DNA of 64,000 nucleotides from Sclerodactyla briareus (Eukaryota > Echinodermata > Holothuroidea > Dendrochirotida > Sclerodactylidae), in contig JAODTK010005054.1 in the NCBI GenBank assembly GCA_026419785.1, positions 62,001 to 126,000 of the forward strand, written 5' to 3'. This document shows, piece after piece, positions 27,901 through 41,515 of this stretch (its first letter is position 1; every line of letters begins with the position of its first letter). The notes under the pieces are model-generated. The model did not search any database. It had not been told where the DNA came from and saw only the letters and a program-made list of their open reading frames with translations. The position numbers and the translations under genes are program-made.

Positions 27901-28100
27901 CCCAAATTTGTTCCAACAACCTTGCCTAACACTGAAGCCCCGCACCATTAAAGTGAAGACATTCTTTAGCGAAAAGATCCTCCTTCCCAGACACACGAAA
28001 CTCCACAACTGAACGCCCTCCTAGCGCACTCTAATCATACCACCTGTTTTGAGACGCCGCTATCGTCCTACTACTGCAACACACCGTCAACCTAGGGTAG
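24990..28100 (-). mobile_element. CR1/L2-like LINE retrotransposon, frameshifted
   Basis: The minus strand carries a non-LTR element with an AP-endonuclease followed by a reverse transcriptase. Endonuclease fragments are CNVQSIGNKL (about 27.8 kb), PDVIGITESWLN (27726-27692), PGYVVYRQEN (about 27.65 kb) and GDFNYADISW (about 27.38 kb). Reverse transcriptase fragments are KAFDKVPHERL (about 26.14 kb), VTSGVPQ (25992-25972), SKLYRG (about 25.87 kb), LSYEERLRA (about 25.41 kb) and SVNAFKKVL (about 25.15 kb). Frames change repeatedly and stops are present, so it is inactive as read. The FADD catalytic box is disrupted (seen as YDS). The 3' end has a run of ACTAAA-type repeats. Between 26.24 and 27.15 kb the frames match LINE protein only weakly. 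Confidence 0.88.
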
Positions 28101-28850
28101 AATCCACCAATCGCGACCTTTCACCTAGCCTGCACAACACTTCACGGAATCGGGATCTTAGGGGCGTCCTGACTGTCACCCCCCGGAGATTATTATGCCT
28201 CGACGCCCACCCTCCTCATCCCCCACGATTCTGTTTACCCTCTCACTCACTAATATCCTCCACCCTTGCTCCGGAAGACAAACACGCCGCGTACGCTTCA
28301 GCCTATCTACGCGACTAAATCCGTGTCAACATACCGGACGTCCCAATCGAATCCCCAACCAGCAACACTTCCCTTTTTTACCCTTCTCCCTCCCCCCAGT
28401 CCACCTTCACTTCACACTTCCATCCACTCGACTGGAACCACCGGCTCTGCCTGTCGCCCTCCTCTGTACTCTCACCCGCCACCACTTCGCCATCCAACTG
28501 ACCCCCATGCACTGCCTCCCTCACTGCCATCAACTAAATCTATCCTAGTGTCAAGGCCTGGACCAACCACTACTTCCGTTGTATCGTCACATCACCCCTC
28601 CTAACCTCTTCCCACTGAACTGCAGTGCCCCAACCTCGCTTCCAGCTCAGCTAGTCTATGACACTTGTTACATCTATAATAACCCATTCGCCTCGTGTCC
28701 TCAAAGCCACCCCTTAAAACTCAGTCCCGACGTTCAATACTCATCCACATATCGCAAACCCCTGCAAGGCTACCACCTATCTTCCCTCCAATCAGAAATA
28801 AATAGCAACAAAAGTACAGGAAATTGGAAATAATATAGGGGCCTACCAGT
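28030..28850. other. C-rich tract upstream of the LINE, possibly its 5' region
   Basis: The plus strand is strongly C-rich and G-poor over about 700 bp, giving overlapping proline/serine-rich frames in several phases. Viewed on the minus strand it is G-rich and directly precedes the LINE endonuclease, so it may hold the degenerate ORF1 or 5'UTR. I recognise no ORF1 domain. From 28.85 to 29.35 kb the DNA turns A/C-rich with no gene seen. Confidence 0.35.
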
Positions 28851-29355
28851 GAAAATTACTAATGCAAAGAAACAAAGTTAAAGGGAAAAGCCCTCCTCAC
28901 AAACACTACCAAATCGCAAACACAATACAGCTGGCGGAATACAAAAAGAAGTTGATATTTAACACATCAGTCCACGCGAAACAAAACAAACACATAACCA
29001 CACAAACACAAAGAACACAAATGGCCCTGAACCCCACACAGGAATACTGGTCTATGAAGGGTGACTCAACAAAACACCAAACGGAATGAGCTTACGGGCA
29101 GATGCTTACCGTAGAGGAGAACGATAGGCTGCAACTTCCAAACACGATACAGATAGGATCATACAACATCACGAATAAGAGATCCGTAGGAAATTCTAGC
29201 ACTTGCGAAATCTCACGGAACAGAAAAAATGCAAAACGACGATCACAGACCACCCACCAAAATAATACCGAATGAAATCCCAAAAATGCAGAATCATACA
29301 AAACAACCAACCAATAGCGATTGCAAAAATGTGAACGTGTCGGTGGTGTTGGCGG

Positions 29356-29435
29356 TATATATATAATATATATATATATCTATAATATATATTATATATA
29401 TTATCTATCTATTATATATATATAATATATATATA

Positions 29436-29466
<31 letters not shown>

Positions 29467-29494
29467 ATATAATATGATATATATATATATATAA
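29356..29494. repeat. (TA)n microsatellite, unit 2
   Basis: Interrupted TA repeat of about 139 bp at roughly the place where unit 1 also has a TA array relative to the shared 10-kb segment, so the array probably predates the duplication. Confidence 0.95.
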
Positions 29495-32400
29495 AATACT
29501 ATTGAGTAATGTATTGAAAAGAATCTTGAGCATGTGGATTCTACAGTCTAAGAGTCCTCAGGATCTGATGCGTCCAAGTCAACAAATGGCATCAGATTCT
29601 TATGGCTAATTGGATTACCATAAACTACGTTAAGTGCGCCTGACAGCTCGACTGACATCGCGGAGCTGGACATCCCTCGAACCTGAATTCAATCTTTAGT
29701 GAAAAAAAAAAAAGTCTTGTAAATAATTTCAAGAAGTGGTGCATAATTAGTCAAGTACTACCAGTCATACTGACCACCTCTATCATCAGAAAATGACTAC
29801 CTAAAGGTATGATTTTTCCAAATATTATATATATATATAGTATGAAGTAATGTTAGCAAGGGGTCACGGAACATTGAGCTTGTGGATAGTCGCAGTAATC
29901 AGACAGTAACCTCAAGTGATCGTGGGCGTCCAAGTCACACAAGTTGGAATTATGTTTATATGGTTAATGGGCTTACATTAAACCACATTAAGGTACATGA
30001 CAGCGACTGGACAGACGTCTCACATGAGCAGGAAGTTGTGTGCCCCACCATTCATCAACATTCTGGAACTATGTGAATTGGTTATTATAGATCAATAGAT
30101 TTGTGTAACGAGCGCGTACTGGTAACGATAAATGACGTTTTAGAGGTTAGCAGTTATTGATGCGCACTGTGAGATGAAAAGTAACAAAAATAGACTAGAT
30201 GCATGCGACCTGTTACATACCGTATTGTACGTAATGTGTCCAGTATTTTTACTACCGCGTGAATATACACGAGTACCCACTGTTCAGCTGTGAGAAATAC
30301 TTTTGAATCAGGCCATTCGACATAGAACGTTGAAATGGAAATCGTAGAAGAAATGGACAATTCGCCCAACAGGTATATCGAATTGAAGAGAATATAATCG
30401 CAATATAATTGGGCAGTGTCGTATGGGTCCATATGGCACTAAACCGTGTGGATAATGCTGTCGAATACTTGATTGGTGAGATTTTCGCAGACTTTTCACC
30501 GTTTCACATGTCTACTATTCTTAACCCTTATCGAAAAAATACATGTGTTTGCAATGATCGTAGCCTAATGCAGGATTGATTTGGTTAATTCGTAATCGTG
30601 TGTTTTCATACTTTTGCTCCTGCGCATCGAGGACATTTGTTAAGTTTTTTCTTTCTTCTTCGTATCAAAAATACGGTATATTATATCATTTCTATTCCAT
30701 ATTTGAGAGAGGGTTGACTCCACAGGCATCCACTAGAGAGATTAGTGCGTCAGAAAAGTGTGGACTCCTTTCCCCGGGGTAGTTGGAATGGGGGCTATTC
30801 TGTCAATATGTGCTCGAGGCTTTGCTCTCTGAATGCGAAACTCGACTAGTTAATTGGACGTTGGAGGAGGAGAACACTTGGTAGATAGAATTACGCGGCA
30901 GATGTGTATGAGATCCATCACGCTCACTGTCATTCGCCCAACTGACAGCTGATTCTTCCGACCGTCGATTCGACGGTTAGGAGAGCTGCCTATTAAACCA
31001 AATGATGGGTACTATCAGTATATCGTAATTGAAGTCGTGTTCTGATGACATACATCTACATTTCGAATTCACAGGTTAGTTGGTTAACACATGGACATCA
31101 ATTTGATACGAATTTGTTACTAATGGCACGTTTGACAGGAAAAGTAAACATTCATTCACTGTCAAATAAGTCAATCTGTAACTGCATGTATCTTCAAACG
31201 ACGTAGTAAACAAGAGAATCGTTGATTCGAAGTCACAGGGAACCAGAGGGGTCGCAATATGTTTTGTCCAGGACATGTTCTCTGTTTCGGCTTCAATTCA
31301 CGGCATTACGGCAAAGGGGTTCAAAAAGGCAACACACAAAAACAGCGAAATCAGTGTGCAAAAAAGAATGCACTCGGCAAATTGTTGTGGTTCTTGAGCG
31401 TTTTGAAAAATTCTGAAAATGTTCTAAAATATATGGAATTTCACTTTTATTTACAGTTCTAAATACGCTGAAAGAGATTAGGCTTATCCGGTATGGAGCA
31501 GTGTTGAGCAGTGTTGGTAAGATACTTCGTCATGAAATTAGTCGTAGAAGACGATCGTAAAAGTCGGGTTTGCTCTGAAAAACTGGGGACTGGAACCAAG
31601 CATTTTTTGTCGAGTCTAATCGGATTCAATGATGTGTAGCCCGGATTCCACTGATGTTAAGACCAGCGGGAATGCATTGTTACAGGGAATAGCTGGGCTC
31701 CCCACCAGATGACTAACATGCTCCACAGATCTCTTATCATATGAAACCGGTCGAACTACGACGCGAAAGATTGGTCACCAGTAAATTCATGCATCACCTG
31801 TTGTACGCGAAAATTGTTCAAGCACTCGGAAGCAGACGGGAAAAGAGAGCTGATCGATCATGGACTATGAACTCACACTCTCAGATCTCCACTAGCCTGG
31901 TGCAACAGCGTTTGACTTGTTTCGCCGCGTATTTCTTATATCCGACCTATAATGCGGGGCAATAACGTGATAAAAAATGAGCATTTTGCCAACGCAAACA
32001 CCTCCTGTGAAAGTTTGCTGGACTACTCTCGTATGAATACTATCCCTATAAGCTGGTCTTTAGTAGGCGGAGCCTAACATTTTGGTGTGAGACATATGAA
32101 GCCTAGAGGATCCCCCTAGGCCCTAGCTGCTTATGAATTTGCTACGAATCTACGGCACATTCTACAACCACATCAGTCATAGAATGAATATTTCATCTGA
32201 TAGGTAATCATACGTATATTACGCAATCCATCTCTTCTTTCCGATTTCTTTTCTCTATAGCCCCAGTCGACCGAATTATTCACCCAAGTCTCATAATGAG
32301 TCTGCTATCGGGTCTGCGACATTGATAGAAATGAAAATCCAATATGGTGGGAAATCATATTTGTTTATTGAGTTGCGGTATATATATATACAAACTGCAA

Positions 32401-33568
32401 ATTCACGATACTAAATATAAGCTAAAAGAAAAAAGTACAGTGCAGCTTTGGAAACATACTATTTATGTATTGATGAGAAATACACCAGTAATATACCGTG
32501 AGCCTAACAGACACTCTACTAATATTCAAATGATATGAATATATACATCCTTATTGGCTGAATAAATGAGGCAATGTTCGCACAAATAGCACTAGTCTGA
32601 GTAGGCTACTCTCCAGATGGTTAATACGATCATGCATAGAATGAAGTTAGGCCAGTATTTGGAATAAGCGACAACACGGTCAAAGTTACCTACAAATGAA
32701 ACTCAACACGGTTCCCTCTAAAACCTCGTCAATTGTCAGAAACATTCCGGCTCGCTCTCGTTGTTCCAAAAATACTAATACGAAATATATATGTTGTTGA
32801 GTTACTGAATGTATCACAGCCTTATTCAATGCCCCCCAAAAACTAGGAATATAGCTTACTGAACGGTATCGGAAATGCAACGAATATTGCACACGGATCG
32901 TGTTCCTCAACCATGCTTCTCTATGTGGTAGGATACGAAGAGAGGTTAGAACATGTACTGACATACAAATGAAATTGAAAGTATGAGGACTATGTCACTA
33001 TGTTAATAGTGTAACCGAGTGTAACCAACCAGTTAGTTCAGGCCCCCACGGGGCCATTTGTATGTAAAGGACAATGATATAGGTACTGAGTGCGAGTTAA
33101 TACTGTGTAGCGTCTAAGTTGTAATTGCCGGGTATTGGCTTTGGTGTCATCGGGACTCCTGTGTACTCTATATAGATAAAAACCACAACAGAACTAAACT
33201 TAGGGTATAGCTTTTTACACGTTTGATTCAATTTCTCGAAGAACTGTTTGATCCATTCCATCATCTGGAAGAAGGAAGATGACGGATTAACAGGCTGACA
33301 TATACCTGGGTCTCGTTTGTGGAGGCCTTCCCACGTATGTGAAGTCATCGAACTCAAACAAAGTTTCCGCGACAAGTACAAAACGAGTAGTAGTACGAAC
33401 TGGATTTGGCTTGAGATAGTGTTACTTTTCTACCGTGCCACCTCATTACTTCACTGTTAGCTATCACAAAATATTTACAATTTGGCATGACTTCCATCAT
33501 CTAACACACACCCACTATACATTAACACATGCATAACATCCACTCCATAGGTTTCCCAGGATAGCTCT

Positions 33569-33932
33569 TCAAAATATTAAATAGACACACCAGAACAAAG
33601 CGTTTGCTAAACAGAAAGTGACCGGGAAAGCGATGCGCGAGAGTTCGTCGATCTTGCTGACGCTATTAAATGACTTCCCGTCTCTCGCGGTGCGCTTGAG
33701 TCGTGCTTTGCGATAATCAGCGTTACCAGACAAGCAGTGAAACATTGCTCCGCAGAAGTTGGTTTCGTCGTCCTCCGAGGACGGTCCATCTTGTCCCCGG
33801 GTCTTGTTTGGAGTCGAGTTCAGGAGACGGCCGCCGCTACGAGTCCGATGGCGTGTAACACCGCGAAAAAGGGAGAAAGTTGCTCTGTTTTTTCTGCGCT
33901 TCTTCAATAGCGCCTCCTCAACCGGACTCGAC
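33569..33932 (-). CDS. Receptor terminal exon: intracellular loop, M4 and stop codon
   Basis: The acceptor CTTCCTAG precedes a 364-nt intact frame. It encodes a basic then acidic intracellular loop, the stretch FCGAMFHCLSGNADYRKA, the pre-M4 motif SVSKIDELSRIAFP, M4 (TFCLANALFWCVYLIF) and a TGA at 33571-33569. The pre-M4 motif is close to GABA-A alpha subunits. The protein ends directly after M4, so the extracellular C-terminal tail is essentially absent. The loop is short, as in many invertebrate subunits. An antisense frame overlapping it is a shadow. Confidence 0.92.
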
Positions 33933-34018
33933 CTAGGAAGGATGTACAAAATGAAGATGTGAATGTTCACCAAAGATCATAGTATTTTTCAATATTATTG
34001 TTATTAATAATAATAATA

Positions 34019-34095
<77 letters not shown>

Positions 34096-37000
34096 ATTGC
34101 AGAATGAAAATTACCAAAAGAAATGGACATATATCGAGTTCAAACCCATATGTACAGGTTCAACCCATGCATGGTTTTCATATTTATAACATTTGTGGGC
34201 GAACTCTTCAGGCATCTGGGTTCTGATTTTCTTTTTGGAGAGTTGTTGTGTGGCTTCAGGGTCTTTCATGAGTACTTTGATCTTCTTGACACTTTTTCAC
34301 TAAACTAAACTAAATTATACTAGACTATTTGCATGTAACGCGGATACGCAGAAGCCAAAAGTTGACAGTAAATTTGTCCATCGACCCATTTCTGCCTGAT
34401 ACTCTTTGTTTCATCTGACTGAACATACTACCAAGTCAATTCTCTGGCTGTACATCAAGCGCTCTGAGTCGATGGAAACAATAGTAACACTGTAACGACC
34501 ATTGTACCATATCATAGCGGACATCATGAGGGTCAGAAGGAGACTTTTTGTTTTAGCGAACTCCTTTCAAAATAAGATAACATGAATATAGGCACGAGAT
34601 CATGGAAGTTAGCATAAGCATCAACTGTGCTTGGAGCATGTCGTCCTCCTCATCGTCCTGCATACCGGGCATCATACCTGCACGTCGCTTGGTGAAGTAA
34701 TTCATGACGCAAACTCGACGACAGCCGCGAAGGTGAACCCGAAGCAGAGCAACACGTACACAGTCGATTAGCGTTAGCGTAGTGAACCTTTGGAAGCTGT
34801 GTCCGTGAGTTCCATCCGAGGGTGGTAATTGAAAGGATGGTCATGATACCTGCCAGAATATGAATAGTCAATTCGTTTTTGTGATAAAATGGCAGTCTGA
34901 AATGGCAGTGGTATCGACCTAGACAAAGTAGCACATTATGACGCCAACAAGTTTGGAACGGAAGGGTGGCGCATGTGTGACTGAAAAGTGAGTACATTGT
35001 ACACACTGCCAACGAGTGGAATACTCTCTACTCAATAGCCTGCATTGAAGAAAATCCGGAGTGTAAACCCAACAAAGACCAATTTTTGTTGTACCACACA
35101 GCTGAGTCATTAGATCAACGATGGGTTGGACCAAGGATGAAGTCCGTCTAAGAGTCATGTATTAATTTTTGAAATGCTTTTCTCTTACTTTAATTAAAAT
35201 TTCTGTTTAGTTGTGAATATATCAATCATACTGCCCAGATCTCTGTTCTCCCTACCAGTTGAACATTATCCCCATGATGACCAAGCGGGCCAGGCATGTC
35301 ATAGAATCATAGAATATGAACCATTCCAAGTGAAGCTGGGGATAACATTATTGCATGACTCTGAGTATGTCATGCTAGCTAAACGGTGAAGTGGTCATCT
35401 GTTGACATACCTAGAGCAACTCTTGCCGGAGTGGCCTCTCTGTTGAGGAAGAATGATATCCAGGAAAGGAACACGACCATTGAGCAGGGCAGGTAGGTCT
35501 GGATCAAGAAGTTGCCCAGATCTCGCTTTAGCTCGAATGTAACTGATAATACGGTTCGGTCACCTGTATGGTGGACAAAAGAATGCCAAAATAAACGGAA
35601 GAACGGCAAACGGGATATGGACTATTGATTGGCATTATATCGTCGGAGGAGTATATGGATGGGCTGAATATTACAGAGTGGTTCGTATCATTTTTGTTGT
35701 TATGATGAAGTAATGTCAAGGTATGTGGATTTTCATGTTTACTCCTTAGCTATAGCCTACGGAGGTAACTGCAATAGCAATGAAGAGAGTAGTAATGCAA
35801 AACAGTATGAATATTATATAAATATAAAATATGAATATAAATACACAGGCGAGATACCCTATGGTTAGTTACCTATTCGTTCAGACTTTTTGGTCCATTT
35901 TTCTCCTTTCCAAGTTTTGAGGGCGTACGGAGATAGCCTGATGTCCTCGGATATAGCCACTGATGCCGTCATGTCTTCGTGTAGCCACTCATACACTACG
36001 TCCTCCTCCTCGGCGTACGTGTCTGAGAAACAGGAATAATAATTAAGTGAAAATGGGTCAGTATCGTAACCTTTTCAGATAACCCGGACTACCTGGCCAC
36101 TGCACGCCTAAAAAAAAAAATCCCGCCAAATCGCTCACTTTAACTAACCACCTGAAGATGAACCAAATTCATAAGCGAGACCGGAAGGAATGAATAGAAC
36201 ATGATTCGATATACTTGATATTCCGGAACCCGGACATGTGATAGCCGATCGCCAGATGTAACAACTAATCGAGTGGCTCAACACGAGTGATATATATTTT
36301 TACTCAATGTGAGGAACGGAGACCTAAGGATCCATAGGTTGGTTTTATATCGATTTGCCTCCTTCCTAAAAAAAATAAAACAATAAAGAGGACACTCTCC
36401 ATCAACCAAGCATGTTTAACGATCTCTTCAAATGACGAATACTTCTAGGGTATTCCCTATTCATATTTTCCCTTTTCTGTTTTAGCGATTTTCTTCGTTG
36501 CGGTGGACCAACCAACTTCATACGTTAGCCCCCAGGAAAAAAAAAACAGAAGTATATAAATTCATGACTTAAATATAGATGATAGAGTAATCGCCCAAAT
36601 ATCCAACTGACAACTGTGGTCAGAATATATATGAAATCTCTATGGGAACTACAAGCAAGTGACAAGGCGAGAAAAGTAGGAATGTAGGTGAGAATTATTT
36701 GGGTGTCGTCCATTCCAGATTGAGGAATTAGTAGGCCAGTCCCCTTACCCCATCTCGCGGGGGGGAGGGGCATTTTGTAGAATGTGATAATTACCGTGGT
36801 CGTAGCACCCTCCGCCTTCTACCTGTGTTCAGTACATGTATTATTAGGTGTCAGCAATCATCGACTAGGAAACCCGAACTCATAAATCAATAAACCAACA
36901 GATCCCTGTTCTCACCAGGGGCGTATTAATCTCTGCTCAGTGTTCCTCATCGATTTTAGTGGCCTGCCGATAGAGTGATTAATCACTGTCAGTGGTATAA

Positions 37001-38219
37001 CGTGTGTTATACAATAGCGTTACATTGAATGGTATCACGCAACACTTATTTCTATTGACAAGATATTCCACACACAGGCGGAACAGCCGCATAGTTGGAC
37101 GTTAATATATAACGACATATCGACAAGCATGTGCCGCGTTCGCTTAACGTCCACTTCTTCTTTGGTTTTGACCGAAAAATCCGTAACACTACAGCGGTTT
37201 TTTTTTATTCCATGAAAACATCTCGTGTCTTCATGTAGGGCCTCAATGTTCACTAGTTTTAGAATCTCGAACATGGCATCTTGTCGCTAGTCATATATGA
37301 TGCATGAGAATTTCCCCCACCGTATTTCAAAAGCAAAAGCCGCTTGACTGCTAGAAGCATTTCCCCTATCAACACATATATAGGATGTGGCTGAATGTTG
37401 TACCACCAAACGATCTACATTAGATGTATTCATTAAAATATACAACATACAGTGTCCTGTATATCGAGGGTTTTCCATGGCGGTCATACTAGTCTTATAA
37501 TGGAGTATGAGAACGGTGCCGCTTTAAATGCTGTACCTTGGTGTGACTATCACCCACTGATGATGTCGACTTTGCTGACTGTAACGGAGAGTCGTTCATC
37601 TGTTTTTGTCATTAAGATTTCACGCGAACAAGTTTTTCTCACCTTGATTTACCATGGTCGACATGTGCCTCGATCCCTCGGCAACCGCCACGGTATTCGA
37701 CCAATCCTCTACATAACACCTAACCTTCCCCCGAAACCTTCAGAAAATAAAATTACTGAATAATTCCCCGAGGTTACCCAAGAAACGTAAGCTGTCAGTC
37801 TCACTTCAAGGGAATTCCCCGGGGAAGAATTCTCGCATACGCACAGAAGACAGGATTAATCTCTCAAAATACTGATCAATGTAAGAGGTACAGACATCAT
37901 TCGAACATTGTACAATGTATAAAGCTTAAGCGACCGAGATCTATATTGTCAACAATAGGTAAACCCGTGTACTGTCTCGATTGGAGGAACGAGACCAAAC
38001 GACGCAGATAATTCCCCTAAGAGGTTTAGTCGCGACTTATCACCATAGGTTGAAAATCTTATGATGAATGAGAGTAACCATCCTGTCCTTGTTACACTCA
38101 ATCGGCCTCAATGCAAATAAAATGTATTCCTTTAGAAAAGTTTTGTGCAATAATTTAACATTCTTAGGAGGCTCGTAATAGTAATAATACTGATACTACT
38201 ACTACTACTACTACTACTG

Positions 38220-38253
<34 letters not shown>

Positions 38254-41200
38254 TAATAATAGAAACTGTATGCCTGTATTGTATTCTTTATTTCTATCAT
38301 CTCGACTTCCATCATAGCCTTTCACCTTACATATTAGTAACTATTTGCCTTGCATGTAACTAATGTTTATGAGAGCAATAATAATGGGAAAAAATAATAG
38401 GAAATACTCACTACTGCCAAGTTTAATTGGGCATCGTTGTGTATCCATTGGGTATTTCTGAACTGCATAGGACAGGCTGCGACGATCGTCAATCTGTGTA
38501 TACGGTACAGCATATTTCATGTTCAACAAAATGAACGACCTTAATTGTTAGATGTGTGTTTTGAATTAAACCTATAGCAATGAAAAACGTTGAATAATGT
38601 AGCATCTTCACTACAACTGCTATAATTAATTGATTACTGTGTCAGCGCTTTTTTATTCTAGATTTTTTTTTTTATAGATAGTTGAGTAGGGTAATATCTA
38701 GAACATTTCGCATCTGGAAAAATACCGTTTTCCTCTTCCGCCTTCCAAGTGAGCTCGGAAAAGCCCTGCCAAGGACCGACGTTAGATAAAGAAGTTTTTT
38801 ATGTTAAGTTTTAGGTTATGATACCGAAGGTGGTTCCCGCATCTGATTTAAGATGCTCACTCCTTTTTTTCTGAATTTTGTCCATCTTGTTCAAATTATT
38901 TCCATTGTCCCGTATTTGCTACTGGTGGCATGGCATACTTCCGACTGAGGAGTGACAAACATTGATTTAGGATAGTATTAAAAAAGGAGTCCTTATTTTG
39001 CTGTTTCGACACTCCCCCGCTTGCCTAAACCTCGCGTATCCCCTGTCCTCCCCCGGCACATACATCCTCATCGTCCTTTGTATCAATACCCCCCTGTCTA
39101 TTTACCTCTGTGTGTATAGTATATCTCCATTCGGGAATATGCGGAACAATCGATTCGGGGTGGTGATGGAATGGGACTTGGATTTCTTGCCGTTGTGGAT
39201 ATACGTGTCTGGATACCAGATGCTTTCTAACATAATGGTGTTCAGAGAAAGTACTTTGAAGTCCATCCCATTAGTGTTGTTATAGTTCAAACGAGGGTCT
39301 GACCACCGGTGGCGGAAGAAAACTTCGATGTAGAATTCCTTGGAAAGCAAGAAAAAGCATATATAAACTTTGATGGGTCGACATTGAGTGCAAATCTGTT
39401 ATCGGCTCACACTGGCTCAACAGTTCGAATCGAACAGTATGCTGTTATGTTCCTGGTTGTGCCAACACACGCTAACTTGGTTAAAAAAAAACCCCAAAAC
39501 AGACAGCTGTGTTTCTTGTGTACATTATAAGAATGAAAATCTGAACATGATAAGTCCACTTGTATACTTGATATGGGTGTCTGAAATCACTGGGGCATGA
39601 TTATATTGCACCATGTAAATGCCTTACAAACAACCAAACTTCAAGAATTCGTTGGCAAAGCATGCACGACCAAGAAAGTGGCGACGTGAGCCGGGAACAC
39701 ACATGCAGAAAATATATTGATTTAAATTTTTGCACTTACAAGTTATACATGTAATATAACTTGTTATTACGTACCATTAGGACAAACCTTCAATGGAGCC
39801 TGTCATTGATAGATACAGAGGGCGAGGAAGAGAGATAAGAGAGAGGAGGGGGGGGGGGGGGGGGGGGAGAGGGAGTAGAATGAAAGAGCCTGAACATCCC
39901 GGAGGCGAAAGGTCTTTCAGCGGAAATGTTCCATTACGTGGGTACAAACAGCGTACCTGCAGGGAGACCGGACTACACGACCAGGCCTGAAGAGGAGAGG
40001 TATGATGAAATTTACTTCTGAGGAGCATTGTTCAAAGAAGTAACAGTAAACTAACGATCCTCACTGAAATTTGAAGGGTATACGCATCAAGGATGTCAAT
40101 AATGGCATTGAGGCGGGGCCCTTCTAAAACATGGGATAATACTTCGTGTTCGAGCTTTGCAGACCTGAAACAAGTTTACATATGTGGAGTAGTTCAAGAG
40201 CAGACGCATATTTTCAAAATCAGACTCTTGATGTAATCCAAGATGGCAATCCTCCGGGAAGGACAGGCTGGGTGAGACAAAATAGATTAGCTTGCCTGGA
40301 ATCTGGGTCCGATGAGTTGAGTGTATGAGAGTATGTCGTCATATGGAATAAAATCTGGTGGTTCTTATATTAATATCCACATACTAATTATACTGGCCGC
40401 ATCTTCATCCATCACCTGTGCCGCCCTGTCGCAAGTATCATACGTATTGTAGTAATTGATCAATTTGCCACTGAATTCCTTACGACCTTCTATTTTGTGA
40501 GTGTTATCATAGACCATAAGCTCACTAGTGTAATAGGTACAAACGGACTTAATATCCGTTCGTTAACACGATGCTAACGGCGTATTCAAGATGTGAGTTA
40601 TTGAGTACATGGTTATCCCGTTCTGCAATAAACCTTCGTTATTCGAAGGACGTGTAATATTGAAGATGTACGGAGGTACTTATGTATTATCGTCATAGTT
40701 TAGGTCGACTCAGCATACAATTTGAGCCAAGGATGGTTTCCATGAATCATCACATGTTGAGCGTTGATTAGCCTGCAGTGGTACTCCGACGAGACTTAGA
40801 CGGAGGCCGAAGAACAGTTCCGATCTTTGTTAGCGGAGGCGATGTTACAATAGTTATTTGTTGACTCACATTGAAATGAAAATGGGGAGCGATCTGGATT
40901 GTAGCAGGACAAACTGTTGTTTAAGGTGATCTCACATCGTAAGAGGTGTTCGTTACCGGTGGTGGAGAATCAACCGTGGTCTTGTCTGGACCAGAAAGCA
41001 CGGAGCATACATACCACCTTGACGTTGTCAGGGTTGTTGCTCAACTGCTATACACGTTCAGATATGACCAGACAGGTAGCTCAAATCACCGGAAGACGCA
41101 GTCAAATTTGAAAATTCTACGTGACCACTGCATCACAGTTAGTTTTGCATTCTGTGCGAGCGACGGAGAGAGCTGGTAGCACCAGAATCTGACTCTTGTT

Positions 41201-41477
41201 AAGGATAATACAAAGACTGCACATGTCGGGCCTGCTATGTTCTGAAGCTGTGCAAACATTTAGTGCACGAATCATAGGAGTTTATTTGAAACTTGACAAA
41301 CTTTCCACAGCAAATAATCATGAACACAGTACAATGCCCGTAAACTACAATTTGACGAAATGTTTTTCTTTCTGATTGGACGTACTGATTTCGTTTTCTC
41401 TACCAAATGGAATACCGGAAAAAACATAGTGCTGTGATATTTTTCATCTCTATATTGTCGGTCAAATAGTTAAGACG

Positions 41478-41515
<38 letters not shown>

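Larger units (their letters stand above)
15950..33470. repeat. Segmental duplication unit 2 with LINE insertion and internal duplications
   Basis: This is the second copy of unit 1, joined head to tail. It lacks equivalents of about 3.6-5.4 and 11.0-13.5 kb but has gained a CR1/L2-like LINE around 25-28.1 kb. Two segments are repeated internally: the equivalent of 8.3-9.5 kb appears at 21.0-21.97 kb and again from 23.13 kb, and the equivalent of 10.0-10.26 kb appears at 29.5-29.68 and 29.73-30.02 kb. Homology stops near 33.47 kb, about 100 bp from the receptor stop codon. No host gene was recognised. Confidence 0.78.

Noticed and set aside
40917-41179. Plus-strand frame with GGGESTVVLSGPEST as a possible exon
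   Set aside because: It looks mildly protein-like, but no family was recognised and it lies inside the receptor intron without convincing splice sites.
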